Shown: positions 25,610 to 36,482, counted from the first letter of the stretch. The stretch is 64,000 nt of DNA from Streptomyces peucetius (GCF_025854275.1 NZ_CP107567.1:5828001-5892000); one strand, 5' to 3'. Notes: a model not told the origin generated them from the letters alone. Numbers and translations are program-made.

Positions 25610-26640
25610 CTACGGACGTGCCCGCCCCGCCTTCTCCAACCACAATGCCTCCGCCATCACCGCCTTCGCGATCGGCGCCGCGCTCCTGCCCCCCACTGAT
25701 GTCCCCCGGCCGGCCTCCGCGTCCTCCACGCCGACCGCCCCGCCCGCTGGGCCGCGACCGCCGCCTGCGCCCAGGCGATGAACCAGGCGTACGGCGTCCC
25801 GGTGTTGCCGAGGCCGTGCTGGGCCGTGCCCGTCCTGCCGCCGATGCGCGCCCCGGGGGTGGCCGCGTTCGTGCCTCCTTCGACCGCCTCGACCATCAGC
25901 CGCTGCAGCTGGGGGGCGGTCGAGGGGCGCATCGCATGGCGGTGGCTGCGGCGGCCGGTGGCGTCGACCGTCGTGCCGCCCGACGTCGTCGTCCGCTTGA
26001 CCGGATACGCGTGCGCGATCTCCCCGTTGTCGGCGACGGCCGCCGCCACCATAGCCATCTGCAGTGGGGTTGCCGTCGTGTTGAACCGGCAGATCGACGA
26101 CAACGCCGGCTGGTCGTCGCTCATGTCCATGCCGAAGTCGGACCTCGCGACCCAGGAGCGCATCGTGACGCCCGGACCGTCGAAGCCGAACCGCTGTGCC
26201 GCGTCCACCATCCCGCCAGGCCCACCTCCACCCCCGGCCCGGCCATCAGCGTGTTGCACGACCACTGGATCGCGTACGCCGGCGAGGCGTCCCAGCAGCC
26301 CTTCGCCGCGTTCGGGAGCACCTGCCGGTTCCCGGCAGGACGAACAGGGCCGGGGTGTCCGTCGCCGCGTCGACGTCCGTCACCACGCCCGCGTCCAGGG
26401 CCGCCGCCGTCACGATCTCCCGGCCGGCCCGAGTTCCAGAACGTCGGCATCCTCTACCAGGTCCGCGTCACCGGCGTCCGGCTCCGCCCTGAGCCGGACG
26501 GCCGTACCGCCGAGTCGGTCTGGACTCCGATCCCGAGGTCGCCCGCCTCGGCCGGTCGTCGTTGCACGACGTCGGCCTCGCCCTGGCTCAGACCGTTCCG
26601 GCAACCGGCCCTGTCCCTCCCGTACCGGTTCGGCGGCCTG
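25610..26640 (-). pseudogene. Degraded penicillin-binding protein (transpeptidase) gene
   Basis: Minus-strand frames hold pieces of a class B penicillin-binding protein. From right to left: EIVTAAALDAGVVTD, VLPNAAKGCWDAS, AYAIQWSCNTLMA (the SxN-type Ser-Cys-Asn motif), then in another frame MVDAAQRFGFDGPG, MSDDQPALSSICRFNTTATP and LQMAMVAAAVADNGEIAH, LQRLMVEAVEGG, and GARIGGRTGTAQHG, where the conserved Lys of KTG is Arg. The active-site SxxK segment before EIVTAAAL is lost (GRPGDRD), and the C-terminus dissolves into Arg/Gly-rich frame. At least three frame changes are needed. Length left is about two thirds of a normal PbpA-type protein. No function is expected. Confidence 0.7.
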
Positions 26641-26787
26641 ATCCGGCACTGAGGCCGGGTATGCCGTGGTCACGAGGCGGCGCGCAGGGAAGCGCGCTGA
26701 TCCGGCCGGGGCACGCTGTGCGCGGCCCACGGCGGGTCCCTTTTGCTCCCCCTGCCGTACGCGGGCTGGTGGAGGTGCCCCGAATCG

Positions 26788-26809
26788 GGTACTACGAACG
26801 AGTAGCACC
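26788..26809. promoter_or_regulatory. Imperfect inverted repeat upstream of the acyl-CoA dehydrogenase gene
   Basis: GGTACTAC (26788-26795) and GTAGCACC (26802-26809) match as an inverted repeat at 7 of 8 positions with a 6-base spacer, 50 bases before the ATG. Size and place suit a TetR-type operator. No regulator gene is adjacent. Confidence 0.35.
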
Positions 26810-26858
26810 GTCCGGTACACGCCCTGGGCGGTCCCCGATTCGCGGCGAGGTGAGCCTC

Positions 26859-28817
26859 ATGTCCGCTCCCACGGACAAGCCCCTGCACAAGCCCCAGACC
26901 CCGAAGATCAGCGAGCGCGAGGCACGAGAGGTCGCGGAGGCGGCGCGCGAACAGGACTGGCGCAAGCCCAGTTTCGCCAAGGAGCTGTTCCTCGGACGCT
27001 TCCGGCTCGACCTGATCCACCCGCATCCGACGCCGACCGGTGAGGCCACCCGGCGCGGCGAGGAGTTCCTCACGAAGCTGCGCGAGTTCTGCGAGACGAA
27101 GATCGACGGCGCGCTCATCGAGCGGGAGGCGCGCATCCCCGACGAGGTGATCAACGGGCTGCGCGAACTCGGCGCGCTCGGTATGAAGATCGATCCCAAG
27201 TACGGGGGCCTCGGCCTCACCCAGGTGTACTACAACAAGGCGCTGGCCCTCGTCGGCTCCGCGAACCCGGCGATCGGCGCGCTGCTGTCCGCGCACCAGT
27301 CGATCGGCGTGCCCCAGCCGCTGAAGCAGTTCGGCACCGACGAGCAGAAGGAGAGGTTCCTGCCGCGGCTGGCCCGCACCGACATCTCGGCCTTCCTGCT
27401 CACCGAGCCCGACGTCGGGTCCGACCCGGCCCGCCTCGCCACCACCGCCGTGCCGGACGGCGACGACTACGTCCTCGACGGCGTCAAGCTGTGGACCACC
27501 AACGGTGTCGTCGCCGACCTCCTTGTCGTTATGGCCCGGGTGCCGAAGTCGGAGGGGCACAAGGGAGGCATCACCGCGTTCGTCGTCGAGGCGGACAGCG
27601 AGGGCATCACCGTCGAGAACCGCAACGCCTTCATGGGCCTGCGCGGCCTGGAGAACGGCGTCACCCGCTTCCATCAGGTGCGGGTCCCGGCGGCGAACCG
27701 CATCGGCCCCGAGGGCGCGGGCCTGAAGATCGCGCTGACCACCCTGAACACGGGCCGGCTCTCGCTGCCCGCGATGTGCGTCGGCGCCGGCAAGTGGTGC
27801 CTGAAGATCGCCAGGGAGTGGTCCGAGGTACGCGAGCAGTGGGGCAAGCCCGTCGCGAGGCACGAGGCCGTCGGCGCCAAGATCTCCTTCATCGCCGCCA
27901 CCACGTTCGCCCTGGAAGCCGTCGTCGACCTGGCCTCCCAGATGGCCGACGAGGACCGCAACGACATCCGCATCGAGGCCGCCCTCGCCAAGCTGTACGG
28001 CTCCGAGATGGGCTGCCTGATGGCCGACGAACTGGTCCAGATCCGCGGCGGACGCGGCTTCGAGACGGCCGAGTCACTGGCGGCGCGCGGCGAACGGGCC
28101 GTGCCAGCCGAACAGTTGCTGCGCGACCTGAGGATCAACCGCATCTTCGAGGGCTCCACCGAGATCATGCACCTGCTCATCGCCCGCGAGGCGGTGGACG
28201 CGCATCTCGCCGTCGCCGGCGACATCATCGACCCGGACAAGCCGATGTCCGCGAAGGCGAAGGCCGGTGCGAACGCGGCCGCCTTCTACGCCCGCTGGCT
28301 GCCCAAGCTGGTCACCGGCCCCGGCCAGCTGCCCCGTACGTACGCGGAGTTCCACCCCGCCGGACACCGCGACCTGTCCGCGCATCTGCGCTACGTCGAG
28401 CGCAACTCGCGCAAGCTGGCCCGCTCCACCTTCTACGCCATGTCCCGCTGGCAGGGCCGCATGGAGACCAAGCAGGGCTTCCTCGGCCGGATCGTCGACA
28501 TCGGCGCGGAACTGTTCGCGATGAGCGCCGCCTGCGTCCGCGCCGACATGCTCCGGGCGTCCGGGGACCACGGCCGCGAGGCGTACCAACTCGCCGACGC
28601 CTTCTGCCGGCAGGCGAGGATCCGCGTCGAGGAACTGTTCGACCGCCTCTGGTCGAATACCGACGACCTCGACCGCCAGGTGGTGAAGGGCGTCCTGTCG
28701 GGCACGTACACCTGGCTGGAGGAGGGCGTGATCGACGCCAGTGGCGAAGGTCCCTGGATCGCCGACGCCACCCCCGGCCCGACGGTGAAGGAGAACGTCC
28801 ACCGGCCGATCCGCTGA
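26859..28817 (+). CDS. Acyl-CoA dehydrogenase family protein (long FadE type)
   Basis: A 652-residue FAD enzyme for alpha,beta-dehydrogenation of acyl-CoA. The N-terminal extension (about 60 residues) is followed by the helical domain ([20 protein letters not shown]), the FAD and substrate strand domain ([39 protein letters not shown]), and the C-terminal helical domain with [15 protein letters not shown] and [20 protein letters not shown]. The last 180 residues form an extra C-terminal domain, as in long-chain or FadE10-type enzymes. The ATG at 26859 has GCGAGGTGA upstream; the longer open frame before it overlaps the pseudogene and is not used. The next gene is dxr, separated by a hairpin. 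Confidence 0.93.
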   Translation: MSAPTDKPLHKPQTPKISEREAREVAEAAREQDWRKPSFAKELFLGRFRLDLIHPHPTPTGEATRRGEEFLTKLREFCETKIDGALIEREARIPDEVINGLRELGALGMKIDPKYGGLGLTQVYYNKALALVGSANPAIGALLSAHQSIGVPQPLKQFGTDEQKERFLPRLARTDISAFLLTEPDVGSDPARLATTAVPDGDDYVLDGVKLWTTNGVVADLLVVMARVPKSEGHKGGITAFVVEADSEGITVENRNAFMGLRGLENGVTRFHQVRVPAANRIGPEGAGLKIALTTLNTGRLSLPAMCVGAGKWCLKIAREWSEVREQWGKPVARHEAVGAKISFIAATTFALEAVVDLASQMADEDRNDIRIEAALAKLYGSEMGCLMADELVQIRGGRGFETAESLAARGERAVPAEQLLRDLRINRIFEGSTEIMHLLIAREAVDAHLAVAGDIIDPDKPMSAKAKAGANAAAFYARWLPKLVTGPGQLPRTYAEFHPAGHRDLSAHLRYVERNSRKLARSTFYAMSRWQGRMETKQGFLGRIVDIGAELFAMSAACVRADMLRASGDHGREAYQLADAFCRQARIRVEELFDRLWSNTDDLDRQVVKGVLSGTYTWLEEGVIDASGEGPWIADATPGPTVKENVHRPIR

Positions 28818-28841
28818 CGGACCCGCCGGTGCGCCTTCGGG

Positions 28842-28867
28842 ACTCCCTGTCCGAGCGGACAGGGAGT
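28842..28867 (+). terminator. Perfect 11-bp hairpin between the acyl-CoA dehydrogenase gene and dxr
   Basis: ACTCCCTGTCC (28842-28852) pairs with GGACAGGGAGT (28857-28867) around the 4-base loop GAGC. It has no T-run, but position (25 bases after the stop and 17 before dxr) supports a terminator or an element that limits read-through into dxr. Confidence 0.65.
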
Positions 28868-28884
28868 ACGGCCACAATGGGGGG

Positions 28885-30135
28885 ATGAGCGACAGCCCAT
28901 CTCCCCTCGCAGACCCGCATCTCGTCTTCGACGCAGCCGAAGGCCGCCGGGACATCGTCGTCCTCGGCTCCACCGGGTCCATCGGTACGCAGGCCATCGA
29001 CCTGGTCCTGCGCAACCCCGACCGTTTCCGCGTCACCGCCCTGTCCGCCGCGGGCGGACGGGTCGGTCTGCTCGCCGAGCAGGCGTACAAGCTGCGCGCG
29101 GGCACGGTCGCGGTGGCCCGCGAGGACGCCGTGCCCGCGCTGCGCGAGGCGCTCGCCGAGCGGTACGGCACCGAGCCGCAGCCCGAGGTCCTGGCCGGTC
29201 CGGACGCCGCGACCGAGCTCGCCGCCTCCCCGTGCCACACGGTGCTCAACGGCATCACGGGCTCCATCGGCCTCGCCCCCACGCTCGCCGCCCTCGAAGC
29301 GGGCCGTACGCTCGCGCTGGCCAACAAGGAGTCGCTCATCGTCGGCGGGCCGCTGGTCAAGGCGCTCGCCAAGCCCGGGCAGATCATCCCGGTCGACTCC
29401 GAGCACGCCGCGCTCTTCCAGGCGCTCGCCGCGGGCACCCGCGCCGATGTCCGCAAGCTGGTCGTGACGGCCTCCGGCGGCCCTTTCCGCGGCCGCACCA
29501 AGGCGCAGCTGGCGGACGTCACCCGGGAGGACGCCCTCGCCCACCCCACCTGGGCCATGGGCCCGGTGATCACGGTCAACAGCGCGACCCTGGTCAACAA
29601 GGGGCTCGAGGTGATCGAGGCGCACCTGCTCTACGACATCCCCTTCGACCGCATCGAGGTCGTCGTCCACCCCCAGTCGTACGTTCACTCGATGGTGGAG
29701 TTCATGGACGGCTCCACGCTCGCCCAGGCCACCCCGCCCGACATGCGCGGCCCCATCGCCATCGGCATCGGCTGGCCCGAGCGGGTGCCCGACGCGGCCC
29801 CCGCCTTCGACTGGTCCACCGCCTCCACCTGGGAGTTCTTCCCGCTGGACACCGAGGCGTTCCCGTCTGTGGGACTGGCCCGGCACGTGGGCGAGCTGGG
29901 CGGCACGGCGCCGGCGGTGTTCAATGCCGCGAACGAGGAGTGCGTCGAGGCGTTCCTCGCCGGGCGGCTGCCGTTCAACGCCATCATGGATACCGTCACC
30001 GAGGTGGTCGCCGAGCACGGGACCCCGGCACCGGGAACTTCCCTTACGGTGGCGGACGTCCTGCAGGCGGAGACCTGGGCCAGGGCCAGGGCCCGTGAAA
30101 CGGCAGCGAAGGTGACGGCGGAGGCTCGCGCATGA
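28885..30135 (+). CDS. dxr: 1-deoxy-D-xylulose 5-phosphate reductoisomerase
   Basis: A 416-residue cytoplasmic enzyme of the MEP isoprenoid pathway that converts DXP to MEP with NADPH. Visible motifs: NADPH-binding [15 protein letters not shown] near residue 27, [22 protein letters not shown] (metal-binding Asp and Glu), [30 protein letters not shown] and [13 protein letters not shown]. Length suits the family with a short N-terminal extension. The start ATG at 28885 is preceded by GGGGGG. Its stop overlaps the start of the site-2 protease gene by ATGA, and ispG lies downstream of that, which makes an isoprenoid gene cluster. Confidence 0.97.
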   Translation: MSDSPSPLADPHLVFDAAEGRRDIVVLGSTGSIGTQAIDLVLRNPDRFRVTALSAAGGRVGLLAEQAYKLRAGTVAVAREDAVPALREALAERYGTEPQPEVLAGPDAATELAASPCHTVLNGITGSIGLAPTLAALEAGRTLALANKESLIVGGPLVKALAKPGQIIPVDSEHAALFQALAAGTRADVRKLVVTASGGPFRGRTKAQLADVTREDALAHPTWAMGPVITVNSATLVNKGLEVIEAHLLYDIPFDRIEVVVHPQSYVHSMVEFMDGSTLAQATPPDMRGPIAIGIGWPERVPDAAPAFDWSTASTWEFFPLDTEAFPSVGLARHVGELGGTAPAVFNAANEECVEAFLAGRLPFNAIMDTVTEVVAEHGTPAPGTSLTVADVLQAETWARARARETAAKVTAEARA

Positions 30136-31433
30136 CGATTCTGTTGACCATTCTGGGCATCGCGCTCTTCGCGGTCGGGCTGCTCTTCTCCATCGCCTGG
30201 CACGAGCTCGGCCACCTCTCCACGGCCAAGCTCTTCGGTATCCGGGTGCCCCAGTACATGGTCGGCTTCGGCCCCACCCTCTGGTCGCGGCACAAGGGCG
30301 AGACCGAGTACGGCATCAAGGCCATCCCCATGGGCGGCTACATCCGCATGATCGGGATGTTCCCGCCGGGTGCGGACGGCAGGATCGAGGCCCGCTCCAC
30401 CTCGCCGTGGCGCGGCATGATCGAGGACGCCCGCTCCGCCGCGTACGAGGAGCTGAAGCCGGGCGACGAGACGCGCCTGTTCTACACGCGCAAGCCGTGG
30501 AAGCGCGTCATCGTGATGTTCGCGGGCCCCTTCATGAACCTGGTGCTCGCCGTGGCGATCTTCCTCGGCGTGATGATGACCTTCGGCTCGCCGACGCAGA
30601 CCACGGAGGTCGCCGGCGTGCAGAAGTGCGTCATCGCCCAGAGCGAGAAGCGCGACACGTGTGCGAAGGGCGACCCCGAGTCGCCGGCGTTCGCCGCGGG
30701 GCTGCGGGAGGGCGACAAGATCGTCGCCTTCAACGGTGAGCCGATCGACGACTGGGCCACCCTGTCGACCCGGATCCGGGACACCATCGGCACCGCCAGC
30801 GTCACGGTCGAGCGCGACGGGACCGAGAAGGTCCTCCAGGCGACGCTCATCGAGAACACGGTGGCGAAGAAGGACGAGGACGGCGAGATCGTCCCCGACG
30901 AGTACGTGCCGGCCGGCTACTTCGGCTTCGCCGCCAAGACCGAGATCCTTCCGCTGTCGTTCGGCGACTCCGTCGAGCGGATGGGCGGCATGATCGAGAA
31001 CGGCGCGGAGGCAGTCGTCGCACTGCCGTCCAAGGTCCCCGACCTGTGGAACGCCGCCTTCGGCGACGGCGAGCGCAAGGACGACTCCCCGGTGGGCGTG
31101 GTCGGCGCCGCCCGCATCAGCGGTGAGGTGCTGAACCTGGACGTGCCGACGACGAACATCGTCGCGATCTTCCTGCAGGTGCTCGCTGGCTTCAACCTCT
31201 CGCTGTTCCTCTTCAACATGCTGCCGCTGCTGCCGCTGGACGGCGGTCACATCGCGGGAGCGCTGTGGGAGTCCGTGCGGCGGAACGTCGCCAGGGTCTT
31301 CCGGCGCCCCGACCCGGGCCCGTTCGACGTGGCGAAGCTCATGCCGGTCGCCTATGTGGTGGCGGGGATCTTCATCTGCTTCACCCTGCTCGTGCTGGTG
31401 GCGGACATCGTCAACCCCGTGAAGATCAGCTGA
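30132..31433 (+). CDS. rseP: Membrane site-2 protease (M50, RseP/Rip1-type)
   Basis: A 433-residue intramembrane zinc protease. The first helix carries HELGH (His24, Glu25, His28) and the last membrane segment [10 protein letters not shown] has the third zinc ligand, Asp370. Four hydrophobic segments are visible (residues about 5-23, 130-155, 345-370, 400-425). A PDZ domain fills about residues 190-270 ([20 protein letters not shown]). Such proteases cut anti-sigma factors or other membrane proteins inside the bilayer after a first cut outside. The start overlaps the dxr stop by 4 bases, so translation is probably coupled. A strong terminator follows. The substrate is not shown by the sequence. 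Confidence 0.95.
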   Translation: MTILLTILGIALFAVGLLFSIAWHELGHLSTAKLFGIRVPQYMVGFGPTLWSRHKGETEYGIKAIPMGGYIRMIGMFPPGADGRIEARSTSPWRGMIEDARSAAYEELKPGDETRLFYTRKPWKRVIVMFAGPFMNLVLAVAIFLGVMMTFGSPTQTTEVAGVQKCVIAQSEKRDTCAKGDPESPAFAAGLREGDKIVAFNGEPIDDWATLSTRIRDTIGTASVTVERDGTEKVLQATLIENTVAKKDEDGEIVPDEYVPAGYFGFAAKTEILPLSFGDSVERMGGMIENGAEAVVALPSKVPDLWNAAFGDGERKDDSPVGVVGAARISGEVLNLDVPTTNIVAIFLQVLAGFNLSLFLFNMLPLLPLDGGHIAGALWESVRRNVARVFRRPDPGPFDVAKLMPVAYVVAGIFICFTLLVLVADIVNPVKIS

Positions 31434-31453
31434 GCAATCCTTCGTGGGACATA

Positions 31454-31491
31454 TGACGGCCGGGCACCCTTTGTGCCCGGCCGTCACTTTT
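31454..31491 (+). terminator. Strong terminator after the site-2 protease gene
   Basis: A 14-bp perfect stem, TGACGGCCGGGCAC (31454-31467) with GTGCCCGGCCGTCA (31473-31486), has a 5-base loop and a trailing CTTTT. It lies 21 bases after the stop and separates the gene from ispG. Confidence 0.9.
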
Positions 31492-31601
31492 GGAGGGACT
31501 TCGGTGCGCGATGTGCCCGGCCGAACTCCTGTGCCGTAATCTCGGGTGCTGGAGCCCGCCGATCTCGGGACCTCGATCCACACCTTGGGGTTGCACAGCA
31601 G

Positions 31602-32771
31602 ATGACTGCAATTTCTCTCGGAATTCCGTCCGTTCCGACGAAGCTCGCCGACCGCAGGGTCAGCAGGAAGATCCAGGTCGGCTCGGTCGCCGTCGGCGGT
31701 GACGCGCCTGTTTCCGTGCAGTCGATGACGACGACCAGGACGTCCGACATCGGCGCCACGCTTCAGCAGATCGCGGAGCTCACGGCCTCCGGCTGCCAGA
31801 TCGTGCGGGTCGCCTGCCCGACCCAGGACGACGCGGACGCCCTGGCCACCATCGCCAGGAAGTCGCAGATCCCGGTGATCGCGGACATCCACTTCCAGCC
31901 CAAGTACGTCTTCGCGGCGATCGACGCCGGGTGTGCGGCGGTCCGCGTCAACCCGGGCAACATCAAGCAGTTCGACGACAAGGTCAAGGAGATCGCCAAG
32001 GCCGCCGGCGAGGCGGGCACCCCGATCCGGATCGGCGTGAACGCGGGCTCCCTCGACCGCCGGCTGCTGGAGAAGTACGGCAAGGCGACGCCGGAGGCGC
32101 TCGTCGAGTCGGCGCTGTGGGAGGCCTCGCTGTTCGAGGAGCACGGCTTCCGCGACATCAAGATCTCGGTCAAGCACAACGACCCGGTCGTGATGGTCAA
32201 CGCCTACCGCCAGCTCGCCGCCCAGAGCGACTATCCGCTGCACCTCGGCGTCACCGAGGCGGGCCCCGCCTTCCAGGGCACGATCAAGTCCGCCGTCGCC
32301 TTCGGCGCCCTGCTCGCCGAGGGCATCGGCGACACCATCCGGGTCTCCCTGTCGGCGCCGCCGGCCGAGGAGGTCAAGGTCGGCATTCAGATCCTGGAGT
32401 CCCTCAACCTCCGCCAGCGCCGCCTGGAAATCGTCTCCTGCCCCTCCTGCGGCCGCGCCCAGGTCGACGTGTACAAGCTCGCCGACGAGGTCTCCGCCGG
32501 TCTGGAGGGCATGGAGGTGCCCCTGCGGGTCGCCGTCATGGGCTGCGTCGTCAACGGACCGGGCGAGGCCCGCGAGGCCGACCTCGGAGTGGCGTCGGGC
32601 AACGGCAAGGGGCAGATCTTCGTCAAGGGCGAGGTCATCAAGACCGTGCCCGAGTCCAAGATCGTCGAGACCCTGATCGACGAAGCCATGAAGATCGCCG
32701 AGCAGATGGAGAAGGACGGCGTCGCCTCCGGCAGGCCGGACGTCGTCGCCGTGGGCGAGCCCGGCGCCTGA
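31602..32771 (+). CDS. ispG: 4-hydroxy-3-methylbut-2-en-1-yl diphosphate synthase
   Basis: A 389-residue iron-sulfur enzyme that converts MEcPP to HMBPP in the MEP pathway. The TIM-barrel part runs from [20 protein letters not shown] through [20 protein letters not shown] to [17 protein letters not shown]. The [4Fe-4S] ligands are Cys280 and Cys283 in SCPSCGR and Cys315 in [10 protein letters not shown]. The ATG at 31602 starts the conserved N-terminus ([20 protein letters not shown]); the longer frame upstream overlaps the terminator. Streptomyces may carry a second ispG elsewhere. The gene stands 168 bases after the protease gene with its own promoter space, and it ends before a clear hairpin. 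Confidence 0.97.
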   Translation: MTAISLGIPSVPTKLADRRVSRKIQVGSVAVGGDAPVSVQSMTTTRTSDIGATLQQIAELTASGCQIVRVACPTQDDADALATIARKSQIPVIADIHFQPKYVFAAIDAGCAAVRVNPGNIKQFDDKVKEIAKAAGEAGTPIRIGVNAGSLDRRLLEKYGKATPEALVESALWEASLFEEHGFRDIKISVKHNDPVVMVNAYRQLAAQSDYPLHLGVTEAGPAFQGTIKSAVAFGALLAEGIGDTIRVSLSAPPAEEVKVGIQILESLNLRQRRLEIVSCPSCGRAQVDVYKLADEVSAGLEGMEVPLRVAVMGCVVNGPGEAREADLGVASGNGKGQIFVKGEVIKTVPESKIVETLIDEAMKIAEQMEKDGVASGRPDVVAVGEPGA

Positions 32772-32834
32772 CCCGCCGCCCCGGCCCTTCCGGGGTCCCG
32801 GGCCCGGCGCCCGACCCGCCCCTTCGGACCCTCC

Positions 32835-32870
32835 AGGACCCCACCGAGCCTCGTCGGCCGGTGGGGTCCT
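32835..32870 (+). terminator. Hairpin terminator after ispG
   Basis: AGGACCCCACCG (32835-32846) pairs perfectly with CGGTGGGGTCCT (32859-32870), 12 bp with a 12-base loop. A smaller hairpin (CCCCGGCCCTTCCGGGG) precedes it near 32780. Confidence 0.7.
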
Positions 32871-32944
32871 CCCATGGGCGCGCTACGCCCCGGACCAGCC
32901 GGGTAGAGTGCCAAGACCAGCAAACCGTGTGATGAGGCGCCCTC

Positions 32945-33790
32945 GTGTTGACGCAGACCACCACCCGGGTCCTCGACCCCGGCGAACTCGGCGCAGCGCT
33001 CGCCATCCTCGAGAGCGAGCCCGTGACGAATGCTTTCGTCACGGCCCGCGTCCAGGTCGCCGGGCTCGACCCGTGGCGGCTCGGCGGCGAGATGTGGGGC
33101 TGGTACGCGGACGGGCACCTGCGCTCCCTGTGCTACTCCGGCGCCAACCTCGTCCCCATCTGCGCCACCCCCGAGGCCGTGCGCGCCTTCGCCGACCGCG
33201 CCCGCCGGGCGGGGCGCCGCTGCTCGTCCATCGTCGGCCCCGCGGAGCCCACCGCCCAGCTGTGGCGGCTGCTCGAACCGAGCTGGGGCCCGGCCAGGGA
33301 CGTACGCCCCCGCCAGCCCCTGATGGTCACCGACCGGATGCCCGAGGACATCGAGCCCGACCCGCACGTCCGCCGGATCCGCAAGGACGAGATGGATGTG
33401 ATCATGCCCGCGTGCGTGGCCATGTTCACGGAGGAGGTCGGCATCTCCCCGATGGCCGGCGACGGCGGACTTCTCTACCAGGCCCGGGTCGCCGAACTCG
33501 TCGGCACCGGACGGTCCTTCGCCCGGATCGACGACGGCAAGGTCGTCTTCAAGGCGGAGATCGGCGCGGCCACCGACCAGGCCTGCCAGATCCAGGGCGT
33601 CTGGGTCGCCCCCGAACACCGCGGCCGGGGACTGTCCGAGACCGGTATGGCGGCCGTCCTGCGCTACGCCCTGGCGGACGTGTCACCGGTCGTCAGCCTG
33701 TACGTCAACGACTACAACACCGCCGCCAGGGCCTCGTACCGGCGGGTCGGCTTCCGCGAGGTCGGCGCCTTCATGAGCGTGCTGTTCTGA
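32945..33790 (+). CDS. GNAT-family N-acetyltransferase with N-terminal DUF4081 domain
   Basis: A 281-residue protein. The first half (VLDPGELGAALAILESEPVT, NAFVTARV, SLCYSGANLVPICAT) matches the DUF4081 domain often fused to acetyltransferases in actinobacteria. The second half is a GNAT fold with a typical acetyl-CoA loop (QIQGVWVAPEHRGRGLSETG) and the final strand pair (VSLYVNDYNTAARASYRRVG, FREVGAFMSVLF). The GTG at 32945 gives the full N-terminus; a TTG lies one codon downstream. The substrate is unknown. In Streptomyces this gene regularly stands between ispG and proS. Confidence 0.9.
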   Translation: MLTQTTTRVLDPGELGAALAILESEPVTNAFVTARVQVAGLDPWRLGGEMWGWYADGHLRSLCYSGANLVPICATPEAVRAFADRARRAGRRCSSIVGPAEPTAQLWRLLEPSWGPARDVRPRQPLMVTDRMPEDIEPDPHVRRIRKDEMDVIMPACVAMFTEEVGISPMAGDGGLLYQARVAELVGTGRSFARIDDGKVVFKAEIGAATDQACQIQGVWVAPEHRGRGLSETGMAAVLRYALADVSPVVSLYVNDYNTAARASYRRVGFREVGAFMSVLF

Positions 33791-33876
33791 GTCCCGTCAC
33801 GCCGCCCTGAACCCGCTGCCGCGAACCCCCACCGCCCCCTGCGGAACGGCGGACGACGGCAAGTAGGGTTCGGCCC

Positions 33877-34458
33877 ATGCCAGCACTCACCGGGGACGGC
33901 CCGCACGGCCAGGACGTCGTGGTCGGGGCGCTCGATCTCGCCGCGCGGGTCGACGAGGCGCTCGCCGTACAGGCCCTCGCCTTCGGTCTCAGCGAGGACG
34001 AGATCGACATCCGCCGGTACATCGTGCTGCGCCACCTGCAGAACCCCGGAGCCCGCGCGCTCGGCGCCACGACGGGCGACGACCGGCTCGTCGGATTCGT
34101 CTACGGCATGCCCAACGACCGCACCCACTGGTGGTCCACCGTCGTCGAGCCGTATCTGCGCCGCACCGGGACCGAGGGCTGGCTCGACGACTCCTTCGTC
34201 ATCACCGAGCTCCACGTCCATCCCGCCTTCCAGGGGTGCGGCATCGGACGCGCACTGATCACCGCCCTCACCGACGCCGCGGACCAGCCCCGCTCGATCC
34301 TCTCGGCGATCGACATCGAGAGCCCCGCCCGCAGCCTGTACCGCAAGCTCGGCTACCAGGACCTCGCGGGCCAGGTGCTGTTCCCCAGCGCGCCCAGTCC
34401 GTACGCCGTGATGGGCGCCCCACTGCCGCTGCGGAGGACGAGCGGCCCGGGGAACTGA
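33877..34458 (+). CDS. GNAT-family N-acetyltransferase
   Basis: A 193-residue single-domain GNAT protein. The acetyl-CoA site is [20 protein letters not shown] (Q/R-x-x-G-x-G/A form), preceded by the strand [16 protein letters not shown] and followed by [21 protein letters not shown], the usual C-terminal part. The ATG at 33877 is 10 bases after GTAGGGT. It lies 86 bases after the larger GNAT gene and 65 bases before proS. The acceptor molecule cannot be read from sequence. Confidence 0.9.
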   Translation: MPALTGDGPHGQDVVVGALDLAARVDEALAVQALAFGLSEDEIDIRRYIVLRHLQNPGARALGATTGDDRLVGFVYGMPNDRTHWWSTVVEPYLRRTGTEGWLDDSFVITELHVHPAFQGCGIGRALITALTDAADQPRSILSAIDIESPARSLYRKLGYQDLAGQVLFPSAPSPYAVMGAPLPLRRTSGPGN

Positions 34459-34523
34459 TTTCCGCCTCCCGGTGCGCCCCGGCTAACCTCCTGCACATCA
34501 CACGTTCCGAGCAGGAGTTCACC

Positions 34524-36218
34524 ATGGCCCAGGTCCAGCGCATGTCCCGTCTGATGGTCAAGACACTGCGCGACGACCCGGCGGACGCAGAGACGCTCAG
34601 CCACAAGCTCCTCGTCCGTGCCGGTTACGTCCGCCGCAACGCCGCGGGCATCTGGTCCTGGCTGCCGCTCGGCAAGCGCGTCCTGGAGAACGTCACCCGC
34701 GTCGTGCGCGAGGAGATGGATGCCATCGGCGCCCAGGAGGTGCTGCTCCCGGCACTGCTGCCCAAGGAGCCGTACGAGGCGACGGGCCGCTGGGAGGAGT
34801 ACGGCGCCGAGCTGTTCCGCCTCAAGGACCGCAAGGGCGCCGACTATCTGCTCGGCCCGACGCACGAGGAGATCTTCACCCAGCTGGTCAAGGACCAGTG
34901 CACGTCCTACAAGGACCTGCCGGTGATCCTCTACCAGATCCAGACCAAGTACCGCGACGAGGCGCGTCCGCGCTCGGGCATCCTGCGCGGCCGCGAGTTC
35001 CAGATGAAGGACTCGTACTCCTTCGACACCAGCGACGAGGGCCTCGCCGAGTCGTACGCCCTGCACCGCGAGGCGTACATCAGGATCTTCGAGCGCCTCG
35101 GCCTCGAGCACAAGATCGTCTCCGCGGTGTCCGGCGCCATGGGCGGCTCGGCCTCCGAGGAGTTCCTGGCCCCCGCTCCGGCCGGCGAGGACACGTTCGT
35201 CTACTGCCCCTCCTGCGACTACGCGGCCAACACCGAGGCCGTCACCTTCGCCCTCGCCCCGGTCGAGGGCGCGGACCACGGCCCCGTCGAGGAGCTGGAC
35301 ACCCCCGACACCCCGACCATCGAGACGCTCGCCGCCCACCTGGGCGTGCCGGCCTCCGCGACCCTGAAGAACCTGCTGGTCAAGGTCGACGGCGAGATCG
35401 TCGCCGTCGGCGTCCCGGGCGACCGCGAGGTCGACCTCGGCAAGCTGGGCGACCACCTGGCCCCGGCCGCCGTCGAGCTGGTCACCGCGGAGGACTTCGT
35501 CGGCCGCCCGGACCTGGTGCGCGGCTACGTCGGCCCGCAGGGCCTGGAGAAGGTCCGCTACCTCGCCGACCCGCGCGTCGCGCCCTGCACGGCGTGGATC
35601 ACCGGCGCCAACGCGGAGGGCAAGCACGCCAGGAACGTCGTCGCGGGCCGGGACTTCGAGGTCGACGAGTACCTCGACGTCGTGGTCGTCGAGGAAGGCG
35701 ACCCGTGCCCGAAGTGCGCGGCCGGTCTGAAGCTCGACCGCGCGATCGAGATCGGCCACATCTTCCAGCTCGGCCGCAAGTACGCCGACGCCTTCCAGCT
35801 CGACGTCCTCGGCCAGAACGGCAAGCCGGTCCGCGTGACCATGGGCTCCTACGGCGTCGGCGTCTCCCGCGCGGTGGCCGCGCTCGCCGAGCAGACGGCC
35901 GACGAGCAGGGCCTGTGCTGGCCGGCCGAGATCGCCCCCGCGGACGTTCACGTCGTCGCCGCGGGCAAGGCGCTCCAGACCGAGCTCGCCCTCGACGTCG
36001 CCGCGCAGCTGGGCGAGGCGGGCCTGCGGGTCCTGGTCGACGACCGTGCCGGTGTCTCGCCGGGCGTGAAGTTCACGGACGCGGAGCTGATCGGCGTCCC
36101 CAAGATCCTGGTGGCCGGCCGCCGCTCCGGCGAGGGCGTGCTGGAACTGAAGGACCGGCGGACGGGCGAGCGCGAAGAGCTTCCGGTCGCGGAGGCGGTG
36201 GCGCGCCTGCGCGCCTGA
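34524..36218 (+). CDS. proS: Prolyl-tRNA synthetase (bacterial type)
   Basis: A 564-residue class II aminoacyl-tRNA synthetase that charges tRNA-Pro. Class II motif 1 is near [20 protein letters not shown], motif 2 is [22 protein letters not shown] and motif 3 is [15 protein letters not shown]. Between motifs 2 and 3 lies the INS editing domain of the bacterial-type enzyme (residues about 225-390), and the C-terminal anticodon-binding domain runs from about residue 470. The ATG at 34524 has AGGAG upstream; a longer open frame covers the previous GNAT gene and is not used. A very large inverted repeat follows the gene. Confidence 0.97.
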   Translation: MAQVQRMSRLMVKTLRDDPADAETLSHKLLVRAGYVRRNAAGIWSWLPLGKRVLENVTRVVREEMDAIGAQEVLLPALLPKEPYEATGRWEEYGAELFRLKDRKGADYLLGPTHEEIFTQLVKDQCTSYKDLPVILYQIQTKYRDEARPRSGILRGREFQMKDSYSFDTSDEGLAESYALHREAYIRIFERLGLEHKIVSAVSGAMGGSASEEFLAPAPAGEDTFVYCPSCDYAANTEAVTFALAPVEGADHGPVEELDTPDTPTIETLAAHLGVPASATLKNLLVKVDGEIVAVGVPGDREVDLGKLGDHLAPAAVELVTAEDFVGRPDLVRGYVGPQGLEKVRYLADPRVAPCTAWITGANAEGKHARNVVAGRDFEVDEYLDVVVVEEGDPCPKCAAGLKLDRAIEIGHIFQLGRKYADAFQLDVLGQNGKPVRVTMGSYGVGVSRAVAALAEQTADEQGLCWPAEIAPADVHVVAAGKALQTELALDVAAQLGEAGLRVLVDDRAGVSPGVKFTDAELIGVPKILVAGRRSGEGVLELKDRRTGEREELPVAEAVARLRA

Positions 36219-36340
36219 CCCGGAGTGCGGGGTTCTCCCCTCCCCTCCCCTCCCCATCCCGTAACCGGGCTCCTCTCCCTACGCCTGGCGGCGTGGGGGA
36301 CCCCCAGGACCCGTACCGCGCTTCGCGCGGTGTCCTCAAT

Positions 36341-36405
36341 CTCCCCCTACGGCCTGGCGGCCGTGGGAGGGGGTCCCTCCCACGGCCGCCAGGCCGTAGG
36401 GGGAG
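36341..36405. repeat. 31-bp perfect inverted repeat, bidirectional terminator candidate
   Basis: The arms 36341-36371 and 36375-36405 are perfect reverse complements with a 3-base loop (GGT). The core reads CTACGGCCTGGCGGCCGTGG. A stem of this length between convergent genes would stop transcripts from both sides. There is no T-run. Confidence 0.85.
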
Positions 36406-36420
36406 TACCCCCAGCCGGGC

Positions 36421-36445
36421 GGAAATGCCGCTGCGCGGCATTTCC
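36421..36445. repeat. 11-bp hairpin next to the long inverted repeat
   Basis: GGAAATGCCGC (36421-36431) pairs perfectly with GCGGCATTTCC (36435-36445) around TGC. Confidence 0.7.
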
Positions 36446-36482
36446 AGCGTCGCCGGCGATTGAGGCGCAGGGCTCCGGGGCA

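Noticed and set aside
29685..32243. 852-residue minus-strand open frame opposite dxr, the protease and ispG
   Set aside because: All three plus-strand genes have complete catalytic motifs, so this frame is a shadow.
34353..36257. 634-residue minus-strand open frame opposite proS
   Set aside because: Shadow of proS with no recognisable domain.
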